64,000 bases of DNA from Takifugu bimaculatus (taxonomy: Eukaryota; Chordata; Actinopteri; Tetraodontiformes; Tetraodontidae): positions 27,276,013-27,340,012 of the forward strand of contig CP034975.1 in NCBI GenBank assembly GCA_004026145.2, written 5' to 3'. Made by a program: the position numbers and the translations under genes. Under the pieces are notes generated by a model that was not told the DNA's origin, made no database searches, and saw only the letters and a program-made list of their open reading frames with translations. Below, piece after piece: positions 10,623 through 22,756 of this stretch (within the stretch, counting starts at the first letter, position 1; each line of letters starts with the position of its first letter).

Positions 10623-13600
10623 AGGTGGGGGGGCAGTGAGGGCTTTACCAGTCTTTGCCATTCCTTGGGAAACACCCTTGGGGCTTCGGTTTCCAGGATG
10701 TGGTGCACAGAATGATGTTTTCTGTTTAGACAAGACTTTAACTGAGACGACTACAAGTAACCACAATGGGAGATCAAATATTGAGGGCTGGCTGATGAAA
10801 CCGAAAATGGAAAAATATTTTGAATTAGTTTCTCATCGTTAAATTAAGGCTCGCTGTTGGAAGCACTGATTGGGCTGCAGGAGTGAAAAATCGAACTGGA
10901 AATAGACTTAGATATGCCAACTGTTGTATTCCTCTGGGAAAACAAATCCAGTAGATTCAAACACATATCTAATCTGATCCATCCCACCCTTTCTTCTTAT
11001 ATATAACTATAAACTTGTTGCGATTAAACATTGCAGTTATAAAACTGCAATAAACGGTCCATGTCGTCATTCATGCAGTACAGCAATATGTTACCCGGTT
11101 GGAGAGATGCTAGCATAAAACAAATAAAGGAAACTCTGTTCGTAGATGAGTTCAATTCAGCACGTTTGTCCTGTTTGAGACCAGTTTAACACAAAACAAA
11201 AAGTATTTCTGTCAGCAACTGACACCTTTATTGCTCACTCTGTAAAAGTGTGTTGTGTTCTATATCTATATCCAGCCTGAAGAGCTTCCAGGAAGGAGCT
11301 AATGCACACTGGCCAGAGGGCTGTTTGGCCGCAGCTGACACTGTGATGACAGGTGTATCCTAATAGTGGCACATACACAGCAGAAAGTGAGCATCCAAAG
11401 ATAAACTGTGAAAGGGGCTTTTTGCTCCAGTATAATCAAAGCTTTGTTGCAGGAAGTCACATTAATGCATTCTAACATGTGCAAAACGTGTAGCACATGT
11501 GTTGTTTTTGCCTTTTAATTATTGCCAGAAGCATATTTAGTTGTGCGGTGGTGCATGCTGTTTATTTGTGTCTGGGACATTGTGCTTTTAATGGTCGAAC
11601 ATCCCCGTGTCCTTGGACTTGACACCAGAGAGCTCAAATTCTCGCTAAATCTGTCACCTGGAACCCAAAAGAGAACGCTTTAACTTTGGCAGCAGCAGCA
11701 GTGGCATTAAGGTCTCAGCTCTGCGCGATGTTCTTCGCTCCATACCCGGCGGCGTTCTGCTGATGAAAACCTCGGTTGACCCACAAACGTGCTGTCAGTT
11801 CCACCACTTGATCCGGGTGAGACAAGCTAGTTGGGATTTAGCTGCCATGAAATTGTGTATATTAATAGTTACCAGAGGAAGAATTCCAGTTGAGCCTTAC
11901 AAGTGATGGAGGTGTAGAAGCCCCTTGAATCTCCACATTGACTGAGGAGTTTGTGATTGCCTGACACCCAGAAAACTGTTTGTCACAGTTGTGACACAGA
12001 ACTCCCTGGCACCATCTCCACAGCTAAAGGAGTCTCAGGGCAGGGTCAGACTGGGAGCAACACTGTGTCCCAGTATGAACTATCAGATGCAAACAGCAGA
12101 TGAGAAACACGGACCCCATAATGTACAGTTTGATATTTAGCGTTTCATTTTCAGTTGCTTAGGCTGCATTTCTGATTTAAATGTCTGGAATTCAGCCGTT
12201 TCTTAGACTGAACAAAGGTTACTCAAGTCAGCCATCTTGGAATACAGGAGAATTAGCAGAAAGGGAAAAGAGTGATTTGTTTGTGGATCTAGAGACTCAG
12301 GACATCGCTAATGGGACAACAGGCTCAACTCTTAAGAAAGGAAATGACCAAACCCAGGTTGCCTACCGTTAACAAAATAAACAAGCGCTAAGTGTTTTGC
12401 TGCAAATGTGGGAAACCACTAGCATTAAGTAGTTTACCTTTCTTGCTTGTTGTTCTTTCAGCCTTGCTTTGCACCCAGTTGTCGCAGCACAGGAACCAGA
12501 ATCTATTAAACACCCTATCCTTCACCAACACCACCCACGACAAAATGGAAGCTTCCAGGGTCAAAAGCCTCTTTACTCTCAATTGGAGTATAGAAATGCA
12601 ATCCCAATATCTTTCACACAGGGAAACTTTTGCATCTCGCTCGAGCCCTGAGCTGGTTTATAATGACTGGGCCTTTTTTTCTGTTTGAGTCCCCAAACAA
12701 ACTAGTAATGCTTCATTTCCTGAACATCCTTTGATAAGAACTTCCAGTCAACAGGCAGTGGTTGTTTAGGAACCCTCTCCTCCTTTTGGCTTTCACTCGT
12801 TATTGAAGTCAATAAATTATGTTGAATTATTGTGGGTGCGTTTCTATAGAAGCAAAAAAAAAACAATTTTATGGTAGAAGTCTTTGACTTTAGCGGCGCT
12901 ACTGTTACTATTAGCTGTGCCAACAATGTTCCGTTATTTTTATGAACGAGCTTTAGAAGGCTGTTTCTATAAAAACACGATTATATAATCCACCGATAAG
13001 TCCAAAAAGTGCTAGAGATTTATATATAAATGATATAAAAATAGTTCTGGTGTCTGCAGGAGATAAACCGCAGCTGTTCTGCAGTGTTCTTCAGTTTGTT
13101 CCAGCGCTGCAGCACCAATGACTCATCACAACAATGACTAACGCGACCTGTGAGCTCACCTAAAGTGACTGTCAACTCATGGAAAATAGAGTCGCTGTAA
13201 AAATAAAGGCCTGCACCCCATCCACAATTTCAAGAACCTCCCCCCTTCATACACAGATCGTGAAGGGTTGTCAGCCACCCCCACTTGATGCTCACGCACA
13301 AAACATCACCATAGATCTTTGGTTGGCATTGGTGGGCGTCCATTATTCAGTCTGCATTGTGAAGTGACCGCAGCACAAAAACAGACAGGAGTGCTAACAA
13401 GTGCTAATTGTTACGTAATCCCTTCGCTGCCTGCTGGAGCTCCTCACTAACTCACCAGTGTGCATTTTATGCAACATATGGGCATCTGTTTGCAGCTTAT
13501 CTGCAAATTCCCCTGCCTGTTCACCAGGTAATTGGCTGGCGTGATTGAACCATCTGTTCGAGGGTCGTCTGTATAGGAGATGCTCCCACTGACCTCCTGT

Positions 13601-14925
13601 TTGGTGATAAGGACAGGGTGGAAAGCAGTGGTTTGTACTTTTATCTTTAAAAATGCATCTGAGGCCATAAAGTGACCTCAAATGAAAAACCTTAGCGTGA
13701 TAAGGGGGGTGAAGCTGTTCCGTAAATCATGAACATAGAAGATGGACCAATGCTGACGCTAAAAGCCCCCCGCAAAAGAAATTTAAAAATAAAGGCTCTT
13801 CACCACATCAGAACAAATTAGAAGAAGAAACTAATGAGAAAATCTCTTTAAAAATCAGCTGAAGCGTATTGTCACACAGCATATTGTTCATCATTACTTT
13901 TATCTAGTCCACCCAGATTCCATCTCACATGCAGCACTGAAACCAAATATTCTTCCATTCAAACACACCCTCGGGCTCTGCTGCAGCTCTCCTGGAGATT
14001 AGCTGCAACCCAAAGTGCACATCAAGTGGCTGTGGAGTGTCACATGAAGCCAGACAAAGCGAAACAGCCTGTCCTCTTAAACAAACTCACAGCAGCCATC
14101 CAACGGAAAAGGGAGTGTGTGGTGGTGTTAAATGGAATTAACGGCCCTAGTGGTGAGCCTGCACTGCAAATGGCCTCTGGAAACTTCCTGGATGCGGTGA
14201 AAAAAAGTCTCTGTGCCCTTGATTTGGACCTGGAGTGTAAGGGACAAAGCCCACTTCTTCCGTTTCATAGTACATTGACTTCCTCTCGGATCCCATGAAC
14301 TTATGTTATGGAAGCCTGCTTTTTTTGGCACTGGGAATGGAAACTAATGAAGGCTAGTTTCCACTTGATACTGATAGGCGTGATCATGAACGGCGCTGCA
14401 AAAAACTGGAGCCTCTGTTATGTGTAATGGAGAAGCGTTGTCTTTGTACTGCTGTCACGGACATTTGGAGAACCCAAATCCCACCCATGAAAGAAATAAT
14501 ATTGATAAAATAATCCTCACAGAAACAAACTGCGACGGTAACTCAGCTCATCCTAGAATATATCTTATCTGGTGAAATCCAAAGGAGAAAAGTTTTGCTG
14601 TGCTCAGCTTTTCCAGGGGGAAAAAAAAATCCCCAAACTCTATTTTACAAGACTTTATGTGACAGGTATTACGTAACACACAGGCCAGCTGGGACCGGCT
14701 GACCTACTGTCTTTGTCAGCCAATTTTATCCCCCCCTTTATTTATTTTTTATTTATTTTTACTTTTAAACTGTATTTCTACAAGTGTTTTGTGGGTTCAA
14801 ATGGTAGCTATAGAGCATAAGGTACCTACATATGGGCACTGAATTTATGCTTATGTACAGTGTTTGCAGTGAATCATATTGTCTGAGTTGGACTCTCTGT
14901 GACCTTTGACCCAGAGCTGAGGATG

Positions 14926-14948
14926 CCCCCCCCCCCCCCCCCCCCCCC
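14926..14948. repeat. Poly(C) run of 23
   Basis: Uninterrupted run of 23 cytosines on the plus strand. Its length is probably unstable and prone to sequencing error. Confidence 0.95.
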
Positions 14949-17900
14949 GATGTCTGTACTCTATTTAGTGCAGCTGTTAATGTGTTTTGGGGAATGTGTT
15001 AAATGAAACAATAATTCTTAAAGGTCTAGCTCTAATTGCTCTATAATGTCAGCCTCTCTCTCAGCACTCTGTCCTCGGACGATGAGCACGCCAGAGTTTG
15101 AGGATGTAACCTGAAGGAAATCACCTTCTCTCCTTTTGTGAGTGTGGCACTTCTCCACGGTTACTATCAGCAGTCTTGTACAAAAGCCACTTCCTGACAT
15201 ACATCGGGGACACCAACAGGTGCATCCACTCTCCCTCAAAACACGAATGTCAATGGAAACAATCTGGAAGTCCCAGAATAGAAGATCAGATGGAGGCGAA
15301 GCAGGAGCAAAACATAAACACAGACGGCCGCTATACTTAGAAGGACTGAGAAAGGCTGAGTTTTGTTGTTTTGTTTAGGGTCTTTCTTTTTTCACTTTCT
15401 CAAAGTGGATTCTATGAAAGGAAATGCTTCATGTGACCTCCAGCGGGGTCACAACACAGACCTTCTTGTTCATCCAAATCATGCAGTAGAGCAGTGAGGT
15501 ACAGCATCATGATGTATGTAACCCACAGAGTGGTTAAAAGGAGCTTCTTCTTTATTTAAATGAAGGCTACTTCATTGTAAAGGCAGAGCAGATGCCCAAG
15601 CTTGTCTCCGACGAGTCAAAAGAACCGCGCGGCAGGCTGACATTCAACATGTTTTCCTCTAGGACGGTAAGTGAAGCCAGTGGCCTTGTAAATGTGCAGT
15701 GAAAGCAGTGACGGTAAGGAGACAGAAGAAAGGGAAGGGGTCAAAGGAGGAAGGAAGTGGTCACGGTGCCAACCTTCTGCAGGCTGTGTAAAATGGCCGA
15801 GCTGCTCTGAAAATCGGATTCTTTTCATCTTTTCTCTATCGACTCTGAGGTCGTTTTTTCTTTTTTTGTCTCGTAATAAAATAAAACATTTTGAGATGTA
15901 AAAGCTTCTTTGACAGGTTGCCTGAGCCTGAAGATCTGCCTCAGAGGACGTGGACCGATGTTTATATGATCTTCATTTCTAAAGCCACATCCTAATCAAG
16001 CACAAATGTACCATCCATGTCTAATCTCTGCTGCTGGCTCCAAAACAAATATTCATACAGTAAAAATAAACTAACTTTCAGACAAGCAAAATAGATAAAG
16101 TGCTGTCAGTCTCATACATGTAATGTGTCTTAATTCCAAACCACTTTACTGTAAAAACAGATTTCCATCTTTCGGTCTCCCCGGGAAACAGATCTTACAA
16201 ACTGAGCACTTTTAAATGTAGACCAGATGTGGAGTCCCAGAGAATAACAAAATAAAGAGCATAAAACAACTATGGTGCATATTTACAGTTCAGACAAAAA
16301 TAGACACATTGTCTTTGTTGAGGACAAGGCAAATTGGGAAAATGTAAAGTATTTTATATCTTATTCCTGCAGAAAAAGAGCATTTTCTACTAATTGTTTA
16401 AAGTGCTGCTGCATAATATAATAGATATAATGGAATATATTACATATGCATTTAGAGTCATATGTAATAAGTATGTGAGGACACGTGCAGATAGATAACA
16501 ATGCAGCAACAATACCTTGGCAGCCAATCACCACCCGAAAGGGTCAGCGCAGTGCTATTAACAGGAGGACCGGTGACCTCTTCCCATCTGTTGCCTGAAC
16601 CTTTGTCATTGCTCTTCCTCTGAGGCCTTTGGGGTTGGGAGGGAAAGAGCTGCGAGCTGTGCGTGGAAAGAAAGGTCCTGCAGAGACTTCACTGTGACAG
16701 TGACTCACGTGCTCGCACAGATACGCACCCGCGACAGGGGAAAGGTCCCGTTTTGGTGAAGGTTTTTCCAGATGGCTTTAGGAGACGTGCCACAGAATCG
16801 TCCGACTTGTTTCTGGGCCGGTAACGCGGGCTGTTGCTTTTCCTGTAAGAAACACAATCTTGCGGGGATGGTGACGTTTGTCTTGTAGACTTCCTTTGGT
16901 AAATAACTTGATCGTGTCATCGATCATTGGATCATTGGGAGCATACAGGAAGACAAACCCTGTGGAGCTCTGTGGCGCCACGGTTAATTCCTCGGCGACC
17001 TGAATGCAGCATCATTGCGACAGATCAATAAAGATATAGGCATCGTCTCAAAGTGTAAAACAAGAGCCAACTGAGTGGTTAATGAGCAACACTCATCAAT
17101 AATACGTAACCTTATTATGAATTGAAGTAGCCTGGAATGAATCTGGTAATGCATCTTTGTATCCTCCACATTGTTGCGAGGGTGGCAGTGAGGACAAAAA
17201 GGTTCAGAACGCTGATTATATTCTAAAGGACATTCAAACAAATTCAAGATGATCTTTGGTGCTGCTGAGGAGTGACGTCTTTATCAGTGAAGTCAGACCC
17301 ATGGGGGTGCATTTCCTTGAATTCCAAAATGATGCTGATCATGTTTGGCAGAGTGTGGAGCATAATTCCTCTTCAGATCCTCCCTGGCCTTGCTCATTGG
17401 AAAACCTATAGTAAACACAGATAACAGCGAAAAAAATAGATACTTTTATGAATATTTTTCAAAGGATCTTTAAAATAAACTCCACATTTCTCCAAATCAA
17501 CATTTTCCCCTGTAGAATACAATTCAACAGTGTCAAAAACGACCCGTGGTCACCGAAACTGGAAACACCTGAATAATTCCTGGGTAAATCATGCAGAGTA
17601 TGGAAGAGTTGGGGGCAGGGGCAGACAGCAGCAAGGTTCTAGGTTCCATCCCAGGCTCCAAACTGATGGTCAGAGGGGCATCACGCCTGACATGTTTACT
17701 TCATTGAATAAAAAAGTGAAAACAGCTTAGCGGCAGCGTTGCAGAGCAGCAGGGGTCTCCTGGGAGACACTTGAAGGTCTTCCAAAAGAAAGTCTGCTTC
17801 AGCTGGAGGACTGAAAAGACCAAACAGCAGTCAAATTCTCACTTGTTTCCAAACTTTTCCTCCTAATTTTCTCCGCTCAAGCTGTCACCTGCCTTTCCAT

Positions 17901-19660
17901 GTGACTGAATGCAATCTCCCTGTTTCCTGTTGGGTTGTGACGGAGCAGACGGAGAGGCTGGCAGACCAAATGACATCATTAAGACACCGATATGCTTTAT
18001 GGCCAACTGCTCTTGGCCAACTCAGGGGTTACATAAGAACACCCGGGTCCACAGCAAGTGTGAGGAGGATAACACTACACCAGAGCAAGGAGTCAGATTG
18101 TGAAATGAGCAGTGCAGTCGGGCCAATAACACACAGCACCTCTTTTCTATGGGGAATTCAATAAACATGTACTTTCCAACAACCATGCAGCTTTGCTGGA
18201 GATCAACAATCGTTACAATCTTTGCTGTTGCGAATGCATCTCTGTCTCAGGCTTCTTTTTGCTTTAATTAAATGGTAAAATAGGCTTGCTTTGGAGATCT
18301 GAAGGTGTTTCTAAACCAAAACAACCCTAATACTACTGCTAAGTTAAAAACATCTACATTGCTAATATGTAAAATAATAGATTTAAATCAAATTCCCTTC
18401 ACCATGTTTCTGGGATATTTTAAATCAAGTGAGTTTGTAACAGAGATTCTTGGCCTTTTTTGGCCCACATTTAGCAACAAACTCCTTGAACGTCAGAGAA
18501 ATCAGAATCAGTAGCATTGAGTTATTTAGTTATTATTTATTATCAGCTGCAACATTCTTCAAAACTCTTGTAAACTTGGTTCCCTCTTGTTGGATTGACT
18601 TTGGTCTTTATTGCATTAGTGTAATCTAAAAATGTCCAAAGGGATGATTAATATGGAGCTTGTGACCCATGATGTGAATAAGGGGCAGTTAAAAACATAC
18701 CCTGTGGCCTCTTACAGTACATCTTAAGGTCAATATTTCACTGTACAAAGGGCTATAATGTGGTTAGCGTTGGGCTCACCCCAGATCTGCCATGCTAGCA
18801 TGGATAGCATCTGCCTGACCCCAGTGCAGCCTCTAACAACATTATTTGGCTCACTTGATCTGGCATTTGCAACTTTGCCTCAGTCTCACATAATCTCATT
18901 CCAGCCACAGCTGCACGTACACACGATCATCTGCAGCCACCAATTAGAAAATCAGCCCCGTGGTCGTAGCCAGGAGGAGTGATTTATTTTTTATTCTTTT
19001 TCAACGCCAAATGTTCCCTGTCTGATTATGCAGACAGCCAGAGCTGACCCGCTCCAAAGACCTTACTGATAAGGCGTAAGACGCTTGCTGCTACATTATT
19101 TTTGGCTCTAGAATAATAAAGCAGATGCGTTAATGAGAGACGAGCTGCAGCTGAAAGCTCAGAGCCGGGAAACAACGGCCCTCAGCCTTATCTGGCCCCG
19201 TACAGGTGTCAGACCACAAACATAGAAACTCAAACATCGCCCCAGCGTGGTGCCTGTCCCCTTTTTATTTGTACAGCTGAGACCCTGCTCACCATTCTGA
19301 AAGGCACTGATGATGCACATGTGTTGGCAAATACACGTTTGACCTTTTGCGACTTCACGACCACGTGGAGTCAAGAAAAATAAACAGTTTAATCTGTTGT
19401 GGGTTGTACCTATTCAGATTTTTTCACTGCTGTAGAGTGAAATCATTGGCTGTCTTGTCTTGCTTTAAAAAGTCATTTTAAAAGGGTGAAATAATGGTGA
19501 GAAATGTATTCAGACTGGGAGGCGAATGAAGTGAATAAATTATGTTTCAAAGTAGTATGTTCCGTCTTAAACAGTGTTGATTGTCACAATCGGAATCTTC
19601 TCGTTGGCGCCATTTGTCAACATCGTCGAAAATTTAGGCTGATGGAGGGAACGTCTGTCC

Positions 19661-19728
19661 TGGATGGATGGATGGATGGATGGATGGATGGATGGATGGA
19701 TGGATGGATGGATGGATGGATGGATGGC
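19661..19728. repeat. (TGGA)17 microsatellite
   Basis: Seventeen perfect tetramers on the plus strand. The same tetramer occurs in the opposite orientation at 20432-20880. Confidence 0.98.
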
Positions 19729-20094
19729 AGCTGTTAATCTCCATCAAATCGAACCTAAAATCTGTCTCATCCAGTTAAACAAGAGCAGTCAGGAACATCT
19801 ATTGTTTGCAAATACATTACGATTGTTTCAGCTAATTTTACATAAGTGAAAACCAAGAGGAGCATGTTGCTGTCTGACTGAAGGGAACTGCGTCTTTACT
19901 CCTCAGTTATTGTGACATACGTTGGACTCGGAGCAGCACGAGAAACAGCTGGTCTCTATTTGCTTCCAGAGCCAAATAATTATTGAAACACATCATAGCA
20001 AAACATCCTGTGCAACAACAGCATTCAGAGTGCATTTGCTTTCAATTCAATTGTGCAAGGCTGAAAAGGCAAGCCCACCCTTATAAATCAACCT

Positions 20095-20119
20095 TTATTT
20101 ATTTATTTATTTATTTATT
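20095..20119. repeat. (TTTA)6 microsatellite
   Basis: Six tetramers plus one base. Confidence 0.9.
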
Positions 20120-20431
20120 GCAATAAAAAAGACCATTGTGGCCTTTCTAACCCTGAGCAGCCATGTTGGATCCAACCAGTCCGTAAAGCACATGAAAGGT
20201 TTTATTTACGGTTCACAGAACAGTCGCTTCCTTTCCTTGTGAAAAGATGTTGAAATCATTGGCGATAATTAAAGCGAGGGTTGTGAGTTGGGGGGGCAGG
20301 GGGGTGTCGCTCTGTCCCAACTAAAAGATTACAGTTACAGCAGCGAGCTCACAGGGTCTCCCAACACCCACTAAAACAGGTAGTGAGGGTTGGCGTAGCC
20401 ATGACAACGCTGACAGGAAGTGAGATGATAC

Positions 20432-20880
20432 TCCATCCATCCATCCATCCATCCATCCATCCATCCATCCATCCATCCATCCATCCATCCATCCTACATC
20501 CATTCATCATCCATCCATCCATCCATCCATCCATCCATCCATCCATCCATCCATCCATCCATCCATCCATCCATCCATCCATCCATCCATCCTATCCATC
20601 CATCCATCCATCCATCCATCCATCATCCATCCATCCATCCATCCATCCATCCATCCATCCATCCATCCATCCTACATCCATCCATCCATCCATCCATCCA
20701 TCCATCCATCCATCCATCCATCCATCCATCCATCCATCCATCAATCCATCATCCATCTATCATCATCCATCCTACATCCATCCTACATCCATTCATCATC
20801 CTCCATCCACCCATCTATCCATCCATCCATCCATCCATCCATCCATCCATCCATCCATCCATCCATCCATCCATCCATCC
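20432..20880. repeat. Long (CATC)n tetranucleotide array
   Basis: About 450 bases of CATC units with scattered interruptions (CCTACATCC, CATTCATC, CTATC). It produces long repetitive reading frames rich in histidine, proline, serine and isoleucine on one strand and in methionine, aspartate, glycine and tryptophan on the other. These are artefacts of the repeat. Confidence 0.97.
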
Positions 20881-20945
20881 TCTACCACTCCTCCCCTAGC
20901 GAGAGGCAGTCTGGAGCCTTTCCCAGCTCGTCACCGGTAAATCTC
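20881..20945. repeat. Fragment of a common teleost interspersed repeat (tentative)
   Basis: Directly after the CATC array the sequence reads CTACCACTCCTCCCC and then TCTGGAGCCTTTCCCAGCT. This resembles a very common fish repeat in which a CATC run is followed by 'TTCTACCGCTT' and 'TGGAGCCTATCCCAGCT'. The match is from memory of the repeat's form, and the family name is not assigned. Confidence 0.4.
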
Positions 20946-22756
20946 CACTTAACTTCCAGTCATTCATCCAACTGTCAGCTGAGGTGGTCCCCCTCCACAT
21001 GCTGTTGGAGGTTTTCCAGCAACATTGAACAGAGCTCACGCTGGATGAAGAGCCCACTGGAGGTCTTGAATCCCACCTGGCCTCTACATCTTCCCGCAGG
21101 AGCTCCGGAAATCGCTCCTAACAAGGGGGGGCACCTGGAATAACCTGATTCTACCAGCGTGGTTGGCCTCAGTGCTACACAGCTGATTTCCTGGGCATCA
21201 CCTTTAAATGTCAATAACGGTTCTGCGGTATAATTATTTACCCAGCCTGATCCAGCTTTGCATGTTTGTCAGAAACCGTGACTGCTTACAGCCTGTTAAA
21301 ACAAATACCAGCACACTGGCTCTTTTGCCTGTAACAGATACCCCACTTTGCACCGCTGGCTTACGATTGTGGTCTCACCAGGCAGGGAGCCGTGCTTCAA
21401 AAGCTTGGCATTCGAATGGTATGTGAAAAATGTCCCACTGGTTGGGGGTGATATGGGAACAATAGTGCACAGTAATGTCACTAATGTCTGGGCCCCCCTT
21501 ACTGTACCTTTTTACTGGATTCCTTGGCTCGTTCAGATGTCTGGAGTCAGCGGTAGTAAAAGAAAAATCCTTTTAGAGGTGCAATAATGCAAAATAGAAC
21601 CCAGGATAAGTAATCTACATAATAATTCAACTTTTTAAACCCTGAAAAATAAAAGTATTTCCCAAAAAATCTGCTGACTGATTGGCTATTCACCCTAACA
21701 GCAGTGATAAGTAATTTGATAATGAGCAATTTATTGTGTAATTGCACATGGGTGACTTTTCAAGCGTCCCCGGCCCCCATGGACCAGGACAAATCCTCCC
21801 GCTGTTTTATGATCTACCATGTGCGTCAGACTGTTTCCATTCCAGGCAGTTCCCTCCAGCCACCGTGCCTCAGTGACATGACTCCACACACATTCGGAGA
21901 TTCCTGGTCTGGGGCCAGGTACTCAAGGTCTCTCCCCGGGGCAGAGGGGAGGGGGTTGGCGTTAGTCAAAATATTCAGATTAATCCATTTTCTTGCTCGA
22001 TCGAGGCCAAATAAACAAGTTGGACTTGGTTTTGACATATAAAGATTAATACAACATTGAACAACCATAAATAACTGAGTGGTTTTGTACCCACAAGAAA
22101 TCCAATTAATTTAAGAAATAACTTATTTTTGAATTTGATCTCAGGCACTTTAATGCATTCATGAATTGATAAACAACCTGGCTAAGAATCAGCAAACACA
22201 CATTTGAATATTCACTGATTAACTGCAAATAAAGAAGTACCCATAAATGCCTTGGACTGAAGTAGAACATTTATTTAATTCAATTCAAAGTGTTGCTGGT
22301 GTCATTAAAGTAGTTAGCACAAAAATAAAATAGATGTACGTTCTATAAATTGCTCGGTGCAAATTTAAATTAGGTGTATTTAAATTATTAATCGCCTAAT
22401 ACATCATACATTAAGCTGTTCAATTTTTTACACAAGTAAACAATTCTCCTACAAATCGTGTACAAATGCGCCTTCTAGTGGCGATTTTACGAAGTACATA
22501 ATTTGAAAAAGGGAATTTCTGCGTCAAAACTAGGAAATTCCTTTCAATATAATCAATTAGTACATGAATCACCAAAGGACTGATGTGTAAGAGTTGGATG
22601 TCAAAAAGGGTTTAGAGCCCCATCCACATGCTCCTGCTTTAACAGTTAATTGAAAGCAGTTTAATTCAATTCTACACACGTGCAACGCGTATACCTGACC
22701 TGATTGGCATCTAACATTTCCCAGACTGGTAGGATTGTTTTGTGTTTTTTGTTTTT

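Larger units (their letters stand above)
7966..22756. other. Intergenic region between calcrl and fam171b
   Basis: About 14.8 kb between two convergent genes. I see no supported exon: short reading frames here have no splice context, no family resemblance and no biased composition. It holds several microsatellites, listed separately, and a repeat fragment near 20.9 kb. In human, ZSWIM2 lies between CALCRL and FAM171B. No zinc-finger or RING-type cysteine pattern for it was seen. Confidence 0.6.

Noticed and set aside
20383..20940. 185-codon ORF rich in histidine, proline, serine and isoleucine, and minus-strand methionine-aspartate-glycine-tryptophan ORFs
   Set aside because: Products of the CATC/GGAT tetramer arrays.
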